Numbered from the stretch's first letter, positions 29,459 through 38,270 are shown. The stretch: 64,000 nt of DNA from Nitrospira japonica (GCF_900169565.1 NZ_LT828648.1:1118876-1182875); one strand, 5' to 3'. Notes: generated by a model not told the origin, from the letters alone. Numbers and translations are program-made.

Positions 29459-30526
29459 ATGCCTAGGGAGTCACCGGGTAGGCAATTACGGAATGAGGCG
29501 GCAAAGATGATTTCGCGGCCGGTGAACGCTGTGAATGTAATCGGCAGGAGTCGGCATTTGGGTGCGTTGTCGGGGATCATCCGAAAAGCGGGAGCCGTAG
29601 GTTGGCTCGCATTCCTGTGTTTTCTGGTTCTGTCTTGGGATGTCGCGCGTCTCGACGCGTCCGACAACAACGACGATCGGTCCAAGGATTCCGGGGCAGC
29701 CCCGGAATCAAAGAAGAAACCGGACTCAGAGGCCAAGCCCGACGCAGGGGCCAAACCTGCGGCCGAAGAGAAAGCCAAGGAAGAAAAACCCAGGGTTGAA
29801 GACAAGGGTAAATCTGACGAGAAGGTCAAGGCCGAGGACAAGGGGCGGAGCGAAGACAGAGGAAAGTCAGAGGAAAAAGCGAAGATCGACGAGAAGCCGA
29901 AAACGGAAGAGAAGGCCAAGACCGAGGAAAAAGGAAAAGCGGAGGATAAGGTCAAGGCCGAAGACAAGACAAAGAGTGAGGAAAAGGCCAAAGTCGAGGA
30001 AAAGGCCAAGGTCGAAGAGAAGGCCAAACCAGAAGAGCCGGCGCAAGCCAAAACAGAGGAATCCGGGAAAAAACCGGTCACCTCGCTCAACTTGACCATC
30101 AAACTGGCGCTGATGGGCGACCCGCTGCTCTTTCCGTTCGATATTGAAGTGGAGGTGGACAATCGCAAAGCCGTGCTGAGCGGCAACGTGCCGACGGAGG
30201 AAGAGAAGACCCGGGCGGCGGAGATCGTGAAGAAGATCGACGGCGTCGACTCAGTGGTCAATAAGTTGACGCCTTCCCCCGCTCTCCGGGCCACCCTGTC
30301 CAAGAAGCAGGATGAAACCATCGCCCATCTCGTTCGAGACCGGTTGGCGCGCAGCGAAACCCTGAAGGCCGTGGGATTCGACGTGAAAGCGGAGAACGGC
30401 GTCGTGCTGTTGAGCGGCAAGACCCGATTTCAGGTCATCGCCCTGGAAGCGGCGGAGGCGGCCAGGCACATTCCCGGCGTTCGGGCGGTCAATACTTCCG
30501 GCGTGCAGATCATCGCAAAAGAGTAG
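29459..30526 (+). CDS. Membrane-anchored BON-domain protein with long Lys/Glu linker
   Basis: This protein has up to 355 residues. A membrane helix or signal anchor lies near 46-64 (AVGWLAFLCFLVLSW). Residues 75-205 are a highly charged low-complexity region of EEKAK/VEDK-type repeats. The C-terminus (about 215-355) has two BON-like units, with IEVEVDNRKAVLSGNV and VKAENGVVLLSGK. BON domains occur in osmotically induced periplasmic proteins such as OsmY and are thought to bind membranes. Both ATG 29459 (AAGG six bases upstream) and ATG 29507 (GAGG eight bases upstream) are plausible starts. The charged linker could span periplasm or cell wall space. Confidence 0.82.
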   Translation: MPRESPGRQLRNEAAKMISRPVNAVNVIGRSRHLGALSGIIRKAGAVGWLAFLCFLVLSWDVARLDASDNNDDRSKDSGAAPESKKKPDSEAKPDAGAKPAAEEKAKEEKPRVEDKGKSDEKVKAEDKGRSEDRGKSEEKAKIDEKPKTEEKAKTEEKGKAEDKVKAEDKTKSEEKAKVEEKAKVEEKAKPEEPAQAKTEESGKKPVTSLNLTIKLALMGDPLLFPFDIEVEVDNRKAVLSGNVPTEEEKTRAAEIVKKIDGVDSVVNKLTPSPALRATLSKKQDETIAHLVRDRLARSETLKAVGFDVKAENGVVLLSGKTRFQVIALEAAEAARHIPGVRAVNTSGVQIIAKE

Positions 30527-30568
30527 CGGCTCCAATAGGAATCTCACCTCAACCTTGCATGGGGGACC

Positions 30569-31885
30569 GTGTCAGTGCAGGACCGTCCGGCCCCTCTCAC
30601 AATTCAAGGCGTTCCGCGACGCTGGCTGCTCAGTCACGATTTCAGTCTGGTGTGGTGGGGGCAGGTCGTCTCGCAGGTCGGAGACGGCATCTCCAAGCTG
30701 GCGTTGGTGTGGTTCGTCTATTCCGTCACCGGCTCGCCGCTGAAAACCAGCATCATTGGATTGCTGCAAACGGTGCCGGCCATCGTATTGGCCCCGCTCA
30801 TCGGCGTCGCCGTGGATCGGCTTCCGAAGAAGACGCTGCTGATTCTGTCGGATCTCGTGCGGGCGCTCGTCATCGGCCTGATTCCCTGCTGGATGCCGGT
30901 CGATACCTTTACGGTTTCGGCGTTGTACGTGCTGGTGACCCTGCACGCCATGGCGACCGCCGTGTTCGGTCCGGCATTGACGGCCTCCATTCCTTCGCTG
31001 GTCGCCCCCGCTCAATACACATCCGCAAATGCCCTGCTGCAGGTCACGACAAGCTTGGGGATCATCATGGGACCGGCATTGAGCGGATTGGGCATCGCGG
31101 CGTTGAGTTCCCAGGAAGTCTTGTGCCTCAATGCCGCCACGTACGTCATCTCCGCGGCCTGTTTCATACCCATTCGGTTCGCTCCGTCCGTTTCAAGCGG
31201 CGCGTCCCAATCGCTTGCGTCAACCTGGCGTGACGTCGTGGAAGGGTTTTATTACGTGGTCAGAGGCCGGCCCCTGGTGCTGTTCCTCACCGCGACCGCC
31301 TCGTTGTATACCTTTGCGACGGCCGCGTTCACGACGCTGTTTCCGGTGTTTGCGAGAAAACTTCTGGACCTTGGTCCCGTTGAAGTCGGGTATCTCTGGT
31401 CGATGCTCGGTATCGGTCTGCTGAGCGTCTCCGTGGTGCTTACCACGATCAGCGCTTGGAGCGTCAAGCGCCGCCTCAAGATCATCGCCATGGCGAGTGC
31501 GGCAAGCGGCGTCGCGCTGCTGGGCTTGGTCTGGGCCAGCCGCCCGGCCGCGGCGGCCGGTCTGCTCATCCTTCTGGGAGGCGGGCTCGGAGTTCTCACG
31601 CCCGTTGCGTGGGGGGTGCTGCAGGAGGTGACGCCGGCGCAACTGTTGGGCCGTGTCCTGGGGTTCTATACGATGGGGGCGATGGGCGCGGCGATGGGAG
31701 GGATTACCTTTTTCGGGTGGGTCACAGGCGAGTACGGCGTGCCGATCAGCATCAGTGTCATTGGTCTGGTCATGGTCGGTACCGGACTCTGGACCGGGCA
31801 TTTCCTGGGCCGGATGACTGAACGGTCCCTAGCCTATGTCGTCCAGCAACCGGTTGAAGGTGAAGGGGATACCTGTCAGTCTTAA
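30569..31885 (+). CDS. MFS transporter, EntS/MFS_3-like
   Basis: This 438-residue protein has about twelve membrane helices. It has the MFS_3 signatures SQVGDGISKLALVWFVY near 37, GVAVDRLPKKTLLILSD near 87 (the loop 2-3 motif), ANALLQVTTSLGIIMGPALSG near 155 and GVLQEVTPAQLLGRV near 345. This group includes enterobactin exporter EntS and macrolide efflux proteins; the substrate here is unknown. The start is GTG: GTG 30569 has a G-run just upstream and GTG 30575 has better spacing. It follows the BON gene by 42 bp. Confidence 0.9.
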   Translation: MSVQDRPAPLTIQGVPRRWLLSHDFSLVWWGQVVSQVGDGISKLALVWFVYSVTGSPLKTSIIGLLQTVPAIVLAPLIGVAVDRLPKKTLLILSDLVRALVIGLIPCWMPVDTFTVSALYVLVTLHAMATAVFGPALTASIPSLVAPAQYTSANALLQVTTSLGIIMGPALSGLGIAALSSQEVLCLNAATYVISAACFIPIRFAPSVSSGASQSLASTWRDVVEGFYYVVRGRPLVLFLTATASLYTFATAAFTTLFPVFARKLLDLGPVEVGYLWSMLGIGLLSVSVVLTTISAWSVKRRLKIIAMASAASGVALLGLVWASRPAAAAGLLILLGGGLGVLTPVAWGVLQEVTPAQLLGRVLGFYTMGAMGAAMGGITFFGWVTGEYGVPISISVIGLVMVGTGLWTGHFLGRMTERSLAYVVQQPVEGEGDTCQS

Positions 31886-31902
31886 CTGGAGGTTTGTATG
31901 CT

Positions 31903-31924
31903 TGGACCTCTAGGGAAAGGTCCA
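31903..31924 (+). terminator. Hairpin after first MFS gene
   Basis: TGGACCT, an 8-nt loop and AGGTCCA form a 7-bp stem 18 bp after the MFS stop. There is no T-run, so termination is uncertain. The remainder of the 262-bp gap to the next gene (31886-32147) holds no gene I can support. Confidence 0.35.
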
Positions 31925-32147
31925 GGTCCTCGGAGAGCTGCAGCGGATTGGTCAGACAAATTGTCCTCATGAGGCGAAATAGTCTTGAGCTTCATGGCGA
32001 ATCGCCACGCTAACCCCCCAGGATAGAACGCAATCCCTCTTGATCTCCAGGACAACTTTGAGGCAAGGTCTGTGCATTTCATCCGGGCAGATAACGCGAT
32101 CAATACTCTGACCGATATCGACCATACACCCAGGACTTGAACCTATC

Positions 32148-33467
32148 ATGACGCGCGCACTTCCAAATGACCGCCCAGATGTTTCCGAAGAGCCCTCAGG
32201 CACCTCCGGCTGGGGCTTGCTGAAGACCCGGAATTTCGCCCTCTTGTTCTGGGGACAGATGACATCCCAAGTCGGCGATAGCTTGAATCGGGTGGCGCTG
32301 CTCTGGTTCGTCTATCAATTGACCGGTTCGGCTATGAAAATGGTCGTGATCGGCCTTTTGCAAACGATTCCCCCCCTGGTGTTGGGTCCTCTGATCGGGG
32401 TCTATCTCGATCGAGTGGATAAGAAGTCCGTGATGATCAAGGTGGATTTGGCTCGCACGTTCCTCGTGCTGATGATCCCCGTGCTCTATGCGATCGGCGA
32501 GTTGTCCCTCGAGCGATTGTACGTGGCCGTATTTCTGCTGGCCATCGTGTCGACGGTGTTCGGCCCCGCCCTGTCTTCCTCGGTTCCGCAAATCGTTCGG
32601 CGCGACCAACTGACGTCCGCCAATGCATTGCTCCAAACCACCACGAACGTGGGTTTGCTCATCGGTCCTCTGATCAGCGGCATCGGTATCGCCCTGGTCG
32701 GTTCGCAGAACGTCTTGTACGTGAATGCCGCGACGTTTTTCGTGTCGGCGCTGTGCCTCGTCGGCATCCGTCTCCGGCCCATGCCTAAAGAGATGGCTGC
32801 AGATGAGTCCGCCCGTGGCAGTTGGAAGCAGGAGTTAATGGCCGGAATTCGCTTCGTCTGCTTCGATCAATCCATGCTGGTCCTGATGCTGGCCGCCGCG
32901 CTTTATAGCCTGGCCGCGAGCGCCTTCGCCTTTATGTTGCCGGTTTTTGCGGAACAGAACCTGAGCGCGGGAGCGTTGGAACTGGGTATCCTATGGTCCG
33001 CGCTGGGAGCGGGAATGCTGGCGACATCGACCTGGCTGGCCTCCCTTGCCCAAGGTGATCTGACCCGCCGGTTCACCCTCATCTTCCGTTCGATGGTGGT
33101 CGGTGGTCTTGCCATGTGCGGACTTAGTGTGTTGACTGCTCCGTTGGTCGCTGGCGCCCTGATTCTGATCATTGGCGGCAGCACTGCCTTGTTCATGCCG
33201 ATCGTCTGGGGCGTGCTGCAGGAAGTCACGCCTGCTCCGTTATTGGGGCGTGTCTTCACGACGTTCAGCACCGGGTCTATGGCCTCGGCCATGGCCGGGA
33301 TGGCCGGGTTTGGATGGGCCGCCGATACGATGGGACCCCATGTGAGTTTGTTGGGGATTGGTCTCGTTCTGCTTGTCACCGCCTGCGCGGCGGCCTTGTC
33401 CAGCCGGCAATTCCGGCGGTTGGCCGGCGTGTACCGTCCCCAACCAGCCGGAGAATTGGCGGTCTAG
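32148..33467 (+). CDS. MFS transporter, paralogue of the preceding gene
   Basis: This 439-residue protein has about twelve membrane helices and the same landmarks as the gene before it: SQVGDSLNRVALLWFVY, GVYLDRVDKKSVMIKVD, ANALLQTTTNVGLLIGPL and GVLQEVTPAPLLGRV. The two are clear tandem paralogues that have diverged well apart in sequence. An export role is likely; the substrate is unknown. It ends facing the superoxide dismutase gene. Confidence 0.9.
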   Translation: MTRALPNDRPDVSEEPSGTSGWGLLKTRNFALLFWGQMTSQVGDSLNRVALLWFVYQLTGSAMKMVVIGLLQTIPPLVLGPLIGVYLDRVDKKSVMIKVDLARTFLVLMIPVLYAIGELSLERLYVAVFLLAIVSTVFGPALSSSVPQIVRRDQLTSANALLQTTTNVGLLIGPLISGIGIALVGSQNVLYVNAATFFVSALCLVGIRLRPMPKEMAADESARGSWKQELMAGIRFVCFDQSMLVLMLAAALYSLAASAFAFMLPVFAEQNLSAGALELGILWSALGAGMLATSTWLASLAQGDLTRRFTLIFRSMVVGGLAMCGLSVLTAPLVAGALILIIGGSTALFMPIVWGVLQEVTPAPLLGRVFTTFSTGSMASAMAGMAGFGWAADTMGPHVSLLGIGLVLLVTACAAALSSRQFRRLAGVYRPQPAGELAV

Positions 33468-33489
33468 CGCGTGAGCGGCTAGACACGCC

Positions 33490-33504
33490 ACCCGTTTTCC
33501 GGGT
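33490..33504. terminator. Candidate terminator between convergent genes
   Basis: ACCCG-TTTTC-CGGGT, a 5-bp hairpin followed on the plus strand by a pyrimidine-rich run, within the 70-bp gap between convergent MFS and superoxide dismutase genes. It is short and without a pure T-tract. Confidence 0.4.
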
Positions 33505-33537
33505 CTCCCCTTCTTCCCGTATTCCTCACCGCCAATG

Positions 33538-34173
33538 TCATGCGGCGCGCTTGCGAAGTCGCTCCGTATCCTCCACCCGACGATCCACAATGCGCCAATT
33601 GATGTTGGAGAAGAAGGCATCGATATATTGCGCCCGTTGGGACGGGGCATAATCCAAGAGATAGGCATGTTCCCAGACGTCCATGACGAGGACGGGCGCA
33701 AAGCCGGCCACGTTGCCATGCTCGTGCAGGGTCACCCAATGGTTCGTCAGTCGACCGCTCTCCGGATCCTGGAAACAGATGGCCCAGCCGACCCCTCTCA
33801 TCTTTCCAACGCTGGAGAAATCCGCTTGCCAGCGATCAAAGCTGTCGAACGAGGCCTCCGCTCGTCGGCGAAAGGCGGATGAGCCCTCCGGCTTCAGAGA
33901 GGCTTGGGAACTGAGGTTCTCAAAATAATGCTCGTGGAGGACCATGCCGTTGTACTCGAAGCCGAGGCGGCGCGTCAGTTCGGAATAGGCCGGCATTTCT
34001 TCCTGGTCTACCGATCCGTCCTTGAGAAATTCGGCGATACGCCCTTGTAAGGCATTTGTCGCCTTGACATACCCTTCATAGAGCGAGAGGTGGAGGTCGA
34101 CGGTTTTGTCCGAGATGCCTTGTAAGCCGTGCAGGTTGAAGGACTTCACGCGATAGGGAGGGAAGTGCGGCAT
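33538..34173 (-). CDS. Superoxide dismutase, Fe/Mn family
   Basis: This 211-residue enzyme should dismute superoxide in the cytosol. Metal ligand positions are visible: His28 (DLHLSLYEGYV), His80 (MVLHEHYFENL), and Asp and His in MDVWEHAYLLDY near residues 166-170. The sequence is a divergent branch of SodFM; metal choice cannot be told from these motifs alone. I chose ATG 34173 because AAGGAG stands six bases before it; the frame continues to 34260 but without support. A weak copy of the shared palindrome lies 92 bp upstream. Confidence 0.93.
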   Translation of the reverse strand: MPHFPPYRVKSFNLHGLQGISDKTVDLHLSLYEGYVKATNALQGRIAEFLKDGSVDQEEMPAYSELTRRLGFEYNGMVLHEHYFENLSSQASLKPEGSSAFRRRAEASFDSFDRWQADFSSVGKMRGVGWAICFQDPESGRLTNHWVTLHEHGNVAGFAPVLVMDVWEHAYLLDYAPSQRAQYIDAFFSNINWRIVDRRVEDTERLRKRAA

Positions 34174-34264
34174 GATGGACTCCTTTCCATGCAACGCGGC
34201 GCCGTCTCCATTCAGGGACGGCGCCGCACAGGTACAGGTAACGATCAGAAATGACTGCAAACTC

Positions 34265-34280
34265 CTGGGTTGGCTCCAGG
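34265..34280. promoter_or_regulatory. Weak match to the shared palindrome (candidate)
   Basis: CTGGG-TTGGC-TCCAGG, 92 bp upstream of the superoxide dismutase start, the same distance as for sites D and E. The right arm departs from the consensus, so this is tentative. Confidence 0.35.
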
Positions 34281-34281
34281 T

Positions 34282-34476
34282 TCAGCAAGGGCTGCTCGGT
34301 ATGACCCGTGTTCGTTCCTTGGGATTAGCAATGTGTTTATTGAATTCCTGAACTTCTTCTTCGAGCTTCTCCGCTGCCGTCTTGGATTGTCCCGCCGGGG
34401 CGTTTCGACGGCATTTCATCGCGACGTCCCGAACCGGTTTTCTCCTGTGGCCCGGTTGTGCTCTCATGATTGTCAT
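34282..34476 (-). CDS. Possible small protein coupled to the secreted-protein gene
   Basis: This 64-codon frame starts at ATG 34476, overlapping the stop of the 278-residue secreted protein gene as ATGA. The peptide is basic at its start and has a charged helical stretch (KTAAEKLEEEVQEFNKHI). No ribosome-binding site is clear and no family is recognised. Apart from this, the 299-bp gap between the superoxide dismutase and secreted-protein genes contains only the weak palindrome. Confidence 0.35.
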   Translation of the reverse strand: MTIMRAQPGHRRKPVRDVAMKCRRNAPAGQSKTAAEKLEEEVQEFNKHIANPKERTRVIPSSPC

Positions 34477-35309
34477 CGCACCGGGATCACGTCGGGTGTG
34501 GCAATTTCGAGCACATAGCCTTGTTCGTCCAGCAACAGCACGACTTCCTGACCGGGCTTGATCCGGTCCAGTTTTTCCAGCGGAGGACGGAATTGTACTT
34601 CCCGTTCTCTGCCGCCCTCCGAGATCTTCAGCCGGCCTTCAGGACCGGCCCCTCGAAACACGGCGCGCAATTGCTCGTGGGCTCCTTTTATGGGCGCCCG
34701 ATGGCTTTTCGCAGCGTCGGCTGCGGCGGATAGGCCGCCGGGCTGGGCATCCACCAGTTGTCCCGTCTCATCGGCCAGGAAGACGGCAGACACTCCGATG
34801 GGAATCGAAGCCAGCGTGCTTTTCGCCCGTTCGGCCACGACGAAGGTCTTCGTTCCTTCGGGCGTGACGATCACGGCTTTGTCCAGCCCGACGGTCAGTG
34901 GGGTCTGCAGTTTCCCTTCGATAACCTGATGATGCGATGTTTCCCCTGGACGATGGTAGTCGACGAGGGCGTTATTGTCGTTCAAGGTGATGATGATGAT
35001 GTCGCCCGGTTTGAACGTTTGCCCCTTGTCCGCCGCCGGCTTCAGTGGAATGTACAGCGACTTTGGATTGCCGATATCCACTTCCATTTGATTGCCTCGG
35101 ATTTCCTTGACGCGCCCGGTGACCAGGCGATTGCCGGCCAGGTTGGTCTCCGTTTGCTGGCTGATGACCTGTTCGCGAGAACCGCTCTGAACGGTTCCGG
35201 CCCCGGTCGTTGGTGAATCCGGTTGCAGATCGGCTGCCATGGTCGTCGCGGCACTGAGGCCGACCGTGAAACCGATGGTGAACACGAAGGCAGAATGAAC
35301 AATCTTCAT
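34473..35309 (-). CDS. Secreted protein of unknown function
   Basis: This 278-residue protein starts MKIVHSAFVFTIGFTVGL, a signal peptide with likely cleavage near AADLQ. The mature part is beta-rich, with a segment GRVKEIRGNQMEVDIGNPKSLYI resembling a small barrel. Two similar phrases (VFLADETGQLVDAQ and VLLLDEQGYVLEIA) suggest an internal duplication. I do not recognise the family. ATG 35309 has AGGAGG upstream. DUF2630 and the di-haem cytochrome lie upstream on the same strand. Confidence 0.8.
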   Translation of the reverse strand: MKIVHSAFVFTIGFTVGLSAATTMAADLQPDSPTTGAGTVQSGSREQVISQQTETNLAGNRLVTGRVKEIRGNQMEVDIGNPKSLYIPLKPAADKGQTFKPGDIIIITLNDNNALVDYHRPGETSHHQVIEGKLQTPLTVGLDKAVIVTPEGTKTFVVAERAKSTLASIPIGVSAVFLADETGQLVDAQPGGLSAAADAAKSHRAPIKGAHEQLRAVFRGAGPEGRLKISEGGREREVQFRPPLEKLDRIKPGQEVVLLLDEQGYVLEIATPDVIPVR

Positions 35310-35340
35310 AACGTCTCCTCCTCTTGCGCCCATGGCGTTC

Positions 35341-35574
35341 TTAGGGGCGATACTTCGCGACGATTTCGGCCGGACGGACCTGGGCTCTGTCGGGGTCTTG
35401 ACCGACAGAGCGAAGCGCGCGGCGTTGACGCAACAAATCCCAGCACTGATCGATTTCGACTTGAATGCGTCGCAACCTCAGAAACTCGTCTTCCGAAAGG
35501 GATTCTTTCCCCTGCATGAGATGCTGTTGCAAAACCAGTGTTTCGATCTGACTGAGTACCGAGCTGTCCGACAT
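35341..35574 (-). CDS. DUF2630 family protein
   Basis: This 77-residue protein matches the DUF2630 pattern: two helices with the conserved (V/L)EIDQCWDLLRQRRALR near residue 39 and a tail with GQDPDRAQVRP. The family is widespread, small and cytosolic; its role is unknown. It lies 31 bp before the start of the secreted protein gene and 64 bp after the cytochrome gene, so it may be on the SDR-cytochrome transcript. Confidence 0.9.
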   Translation of the reverse strand: MSDSSVLSQIETLVLQQHLMQGKESLSEDEFLRLRRIQVEIDQCWDLLRQRRALRSVGQDPDRAQVRPAEIVAKYRP

Positions 35575-35638
35575 GCATGGCCCCCTTTCGCCTCAGAGTC
35601 CCGATCGCTCAACGATGGCTGCTGCCGCCGCGTCGGAT

Positions 35639-37099
35639 TTACAACGCGCGCAGGAAGGCCGTCAGCGCCTTTTTATCCTCCGCTTCCAATTTCAAACCGC
35701 CGACGAGGTTGAAAAACTCGACCGTATCCTCCAGCGTCGGTAGCCGGCCGTCATGGAAATAGGGCGGAGAATCCTTGATACCGCGGAGGACGAACGTTTT
35801 GATGGGACCGTCTCCCATGGCTCCGAACCGCTCGAGCTGCAAGTCATGCATCTGATGGTCCGTATAAGAGGGAGGAGCATGACAGGCGACGCATTTGGCC
35901 TTGCCGAAAAACAGCTCTTCCCCTCGGATTTCCATCTGCGTCGCTTTGGCGCGATCCAACCGGCCGGTCATGGGATCAAGGTGTGGCGCCGGAGGAAAAT
36001 CGATCATGCTCTGCATTTGCGCCATGTGGGCGACCTGCAGGCGATCGATCATATTGATGCCTTTTTTCATCGCCCGTATTGAATCTCCATTGAAATAGGC
36101 CGTGCGCTGTTCGAATTCCGTGAAATCTTCCACCGAGCGGAGCGAACGTTTGGATCCGTGAATCTGTTGGTTGTACATTCCCCGCAGGCTGGTCGTATCC
36201 AGCCGCAGCCGGTCGAGTTGCGGTCTGGTGTCGGGATTCAAATGGAACTGCCCGGTGGTATGGAAATTGACATGGCAATCGAGGCAGGCGACCCCGAGAC
36301 TGGGTTTGGCGGTCTTGCGGTCATGGGTGGCATTGAACTCTTCTTGCGGAAATTGCGTCACCAGCATTCTCAGCCCGTCCAGCTGCACGGGGGTGATGAG
36401 CCCGCGGAATAGGCGGTCGAAATTCTCGGCGCTCAATACTTCGCCTTGCGATACGTCTCCGAGCTCGGGATGGGTCGTGAGAAAAATGGGAGGAGGAAAT
36501 TCCGGAAGAAAACAGTCCGGCAAGTCGAAATCGACGTCGAAGCGCTCTAGCCTTGGAAAGTCTTTGATCTGCATGGAGGGAAACACCATGCCGCCGACGG
36601 CATGTTTGACGTGAGGCAAGCGGTCGAAACCTCGCGGGAACCCACTCTTCTTTTTGATCTCCTCGGGTGTCAATTGCGCTAGTTGCTCCCAGGTTGTGCC
36701 GGACGGCAGCTTTACGGCGGGGCCGACCGGTTGGGACTTGCCTTTGGTCATGACGGCTCCCGACGCGGAACGACAAGCCATGTCATATCTGTCTTGCAAG
36801 AGCTGCTGTTGCCGTTTCATGACCGCCGGTTTTTCCGACACGTCCTTCTTCATGACCTGCTCGGCGCTCAGGACTGCATCTTGGCCCGGCGGGGCCCCGA
36901 ATGGATCATAGGAAAAGTCCACCCCGTCGAATCCCTTTTTCTTAGCCGCATCGATGGAGGGGGTGGAACCGGGTTTCCCGTCCGGCGATGTCGGCTGAGC
37001 CAGACTGTTGCGGTCCGAGACGCAGGCCCAGATCGTGAGCACGACGAGGAATGCGGTGACGAACCCGATCAGAAACTGAGAACGACGCAGTTTCATCAT
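35639..37099 (-). CDS. Exported di-haem c-type cytochrome, MauG/cytochrome c peroxidase-like
   Basis: This 486-residue protein has an N-terminal membrane anchor or signal (FLIGFVTAFLVVLTIWACV). Two haem c sites are visible: CLDCH at 272 and CVACH at 403. The surrounding pattern (RGEELFFGKAKCVACHAPPSYTD, then FVLRGIKDSPPYFHDGRLPTLEDTVEFFN) is that of the MauG/bacterial di-haem peroxidase superfamily. It probably acts in the periplasm in peroxide reduction or oxidation chemistry. The N-terminal 200 residues are not typical of CcpA and are unassigned. The start overlaps the SDR stop as ATGA; a second ATG follows directly. Confidence 0.87.
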   Translation of the reverse strand: MMKLRRSQFLIGFVTAFLVVLTIWACVSDRNSLAQPTSPDGKPGSTPSIDAAKKKGFDGVDFSYDPFGAPPGQDAVLSAEQVMKKDVSEKPAVMKRQQQLLQDRYDMACRSASGAVMTKGKSQPVGPAVKLPSGTTWEQLAQLTPEEIKKKSGFPRGFDRLPHVKHAVGGMVFPSMQIKDFPRLERFDVDFDLPDCFLPEFPPPIFLTTHPELGDVSQGEVLSAENFDRLFRGLITPVQLDGLRMLVTQFPQEEFNATHDRKTAKPSLGVACLDCHVNFHTTGQFHLNPDTRPQLDRLRLDTTSLRGMYNQQIHGSKRSLRSVEDFTEFEQRTAYFNGDSIRAMKKGINMIDRLQVAHMAQMQSMIDFPPAPHLDPMTGRLDRAKATQMEIRGEELFFGKAKCVACHAPPSYTDHQMHDLQLERFGAMGDGPIKTFVLRGIKDSPPYFHDGRLPTLEDTVEFFNLVGGLKLEAEDKKALTAFLRAL

Positions 37100-38163
37100 G
37101 GCCTCTCAAAGGTGTGTGGAAGAATGCCGGTATGGCGCGACGAGGAACCTCCCCTTCCGAACAGCGCCGCGGCCGTGATTCCGGCGGCCGCAATCATGGC
37201 ACCGGTGACAAAAGGGCGCAGAGACGCCTCCGTATAGAAGCTGGATGCCGAAACGCCAACCCTCCCGCGGGCACGTTCCTTCAACTCAGCGTCGGCAGGA
37301 GTGCGATACAGACTGTCTTGCCTTGTGCGGCGGGCGGGCCGCCGGGTGTGTTGGGCGCGAAAGAACGACCGTTCCATGATTTTATCCGTCAACCGTGGAA
37401 ACGCATGTTCCATCATGGCAAGCAGTTTTCCTTCGACCCCGACAAATACGTCTCGGACCGGCCGTTCGGCGCAGGACAGAATGGTCTGGGCCACGACTTC
37501 CGGCGCATAGAGCGGCGGAGGATTTTGGGGTTGGCTGGTCAGGTAATTTCTGGCGTGATCCGCAAATGGTGTATCGACCGAACAGGGTTTGACGAGCGTG
37601 ACGGAAATCGGCAAGCCGTCGTGCTCGATCTCCATTCGCAAAGCATCGGTATAAGCTTTGACGGCGTGTTTGCTGGCGCAATAGGGACCCTGAAGCGGAA
37701 TGGCCCGGTCCGAAACGGCGCTGCCGATATTGATCAGGGCACCTCCGTGCGTGCGAAGCTGCTCCACGGCGATGCGCGAGCCGTGCACGACGCCCCAGAA
37801 GTTCGTGTCGAACACTCGACGCTGGTCCGCGACCGGGACATCCATGAGCCGGCCGTAGGTCGAAACGCCGGCGCAGTTGATCCAGGTATCGATCCGCCCG
37901 TGGCGGCGGATGGCCTCGTCGGCCACTCGACGCAACGCCGCTTCATCCGCGACGTCCGCCGGCACGAAATGGGCCACTCCTCCATGTGACTCATTACCCT
38001 GAATCTCCTGGGAGAGTTCCCGAAGGGCTGCTTCATTCCTGCCGGTGAGGATCAGCCGCCCGCATCGACTTGCGGCAAGCCGAGCGGTGACCAAACCGAT
38101 CCCGCTGGTGGCTCCGGTGATGACGATGACCTGTTCTCGAATGGGTTTCAAACGAAGCGACAC
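37096..38163 (-). CDS. Short-chain dehydrogenase/reductase
   Basis: This 355-residue SDR has the NAD(P) site TGATSGIG, the NCAG motif, catalytic Ser in INIGSAVSD and the YCASK active site. A C-terminal extension of about 100 residues includes a possible membrane helix (FVTGAMIAAAGITAAALF). The substrate is unknown. I chose GTG 38163, giving MSLRLKPIREQVIVITG, which starts just before the fold; the upstream bases are G-rich. The frame continues to 38343 but that part looks non-coding and would contain site E. The stop overlaps the cytochrome start. Confidence 0.88.
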   Translation of the reverse strand: MSLRLKPIREQVIVITGATSGIGLVTARLAASRCGRLILTGRNEAALRELSQEIQGNESHGGVAHFVPADVADEAALRRVADEAIRRHGRIDTWINCAGVSTYGRLMDVPVADQRRVFDTNFWGVVHGSRIAVEQLRTHGGALINIGSAVSDRAIPLQGPYCASKHAVKAYTDALRMEIEHDGLPISVTLVKPCSVDTPFADHARNYLTSQPQNPPPLYAPEVVAQTILSCAERPVRDVFVGVEGKLLAMMEHAFPRLTDKIMERSFFRAQHTRRPARRTRQDSLYRTPADAELKERARGRVGVSASSFYTEASLRPFVTGAMIAAAGITAAALFGRGGSSSRHTGILPHTFERP

Positions 38164-38254
38164 GGTATTCCCCGCCCCGGTCCCTGGGATTCTTGCACTG
38201 TGAGAAGAGCCCACGTCTTCATTGACTATGGCGCATTTCCGAGGGTTCAAACGA

Positions 38255-38270
38255 CTGGGAAATGCCCGAG
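38255..38270. promoter_or_regulatory. Palindromic operator candidate (site E)
   Basis: CTGGG-AAATG-CCCGAG, 92 bp upstream of the SDR start, almost the same sequence as site D. The remainder of the 371-bp region 38164-38534 contains no gene I can support. Confidence 0.62.

Noticed and set aside
29116-30420. Minus-strand 434-codon frame rich in Ser and Phe
   Set aside because: It is the antisense of the Lys/Glu repeat gene and overlaps the start region of glgC. The BON domain on the plus strand is recognisable.
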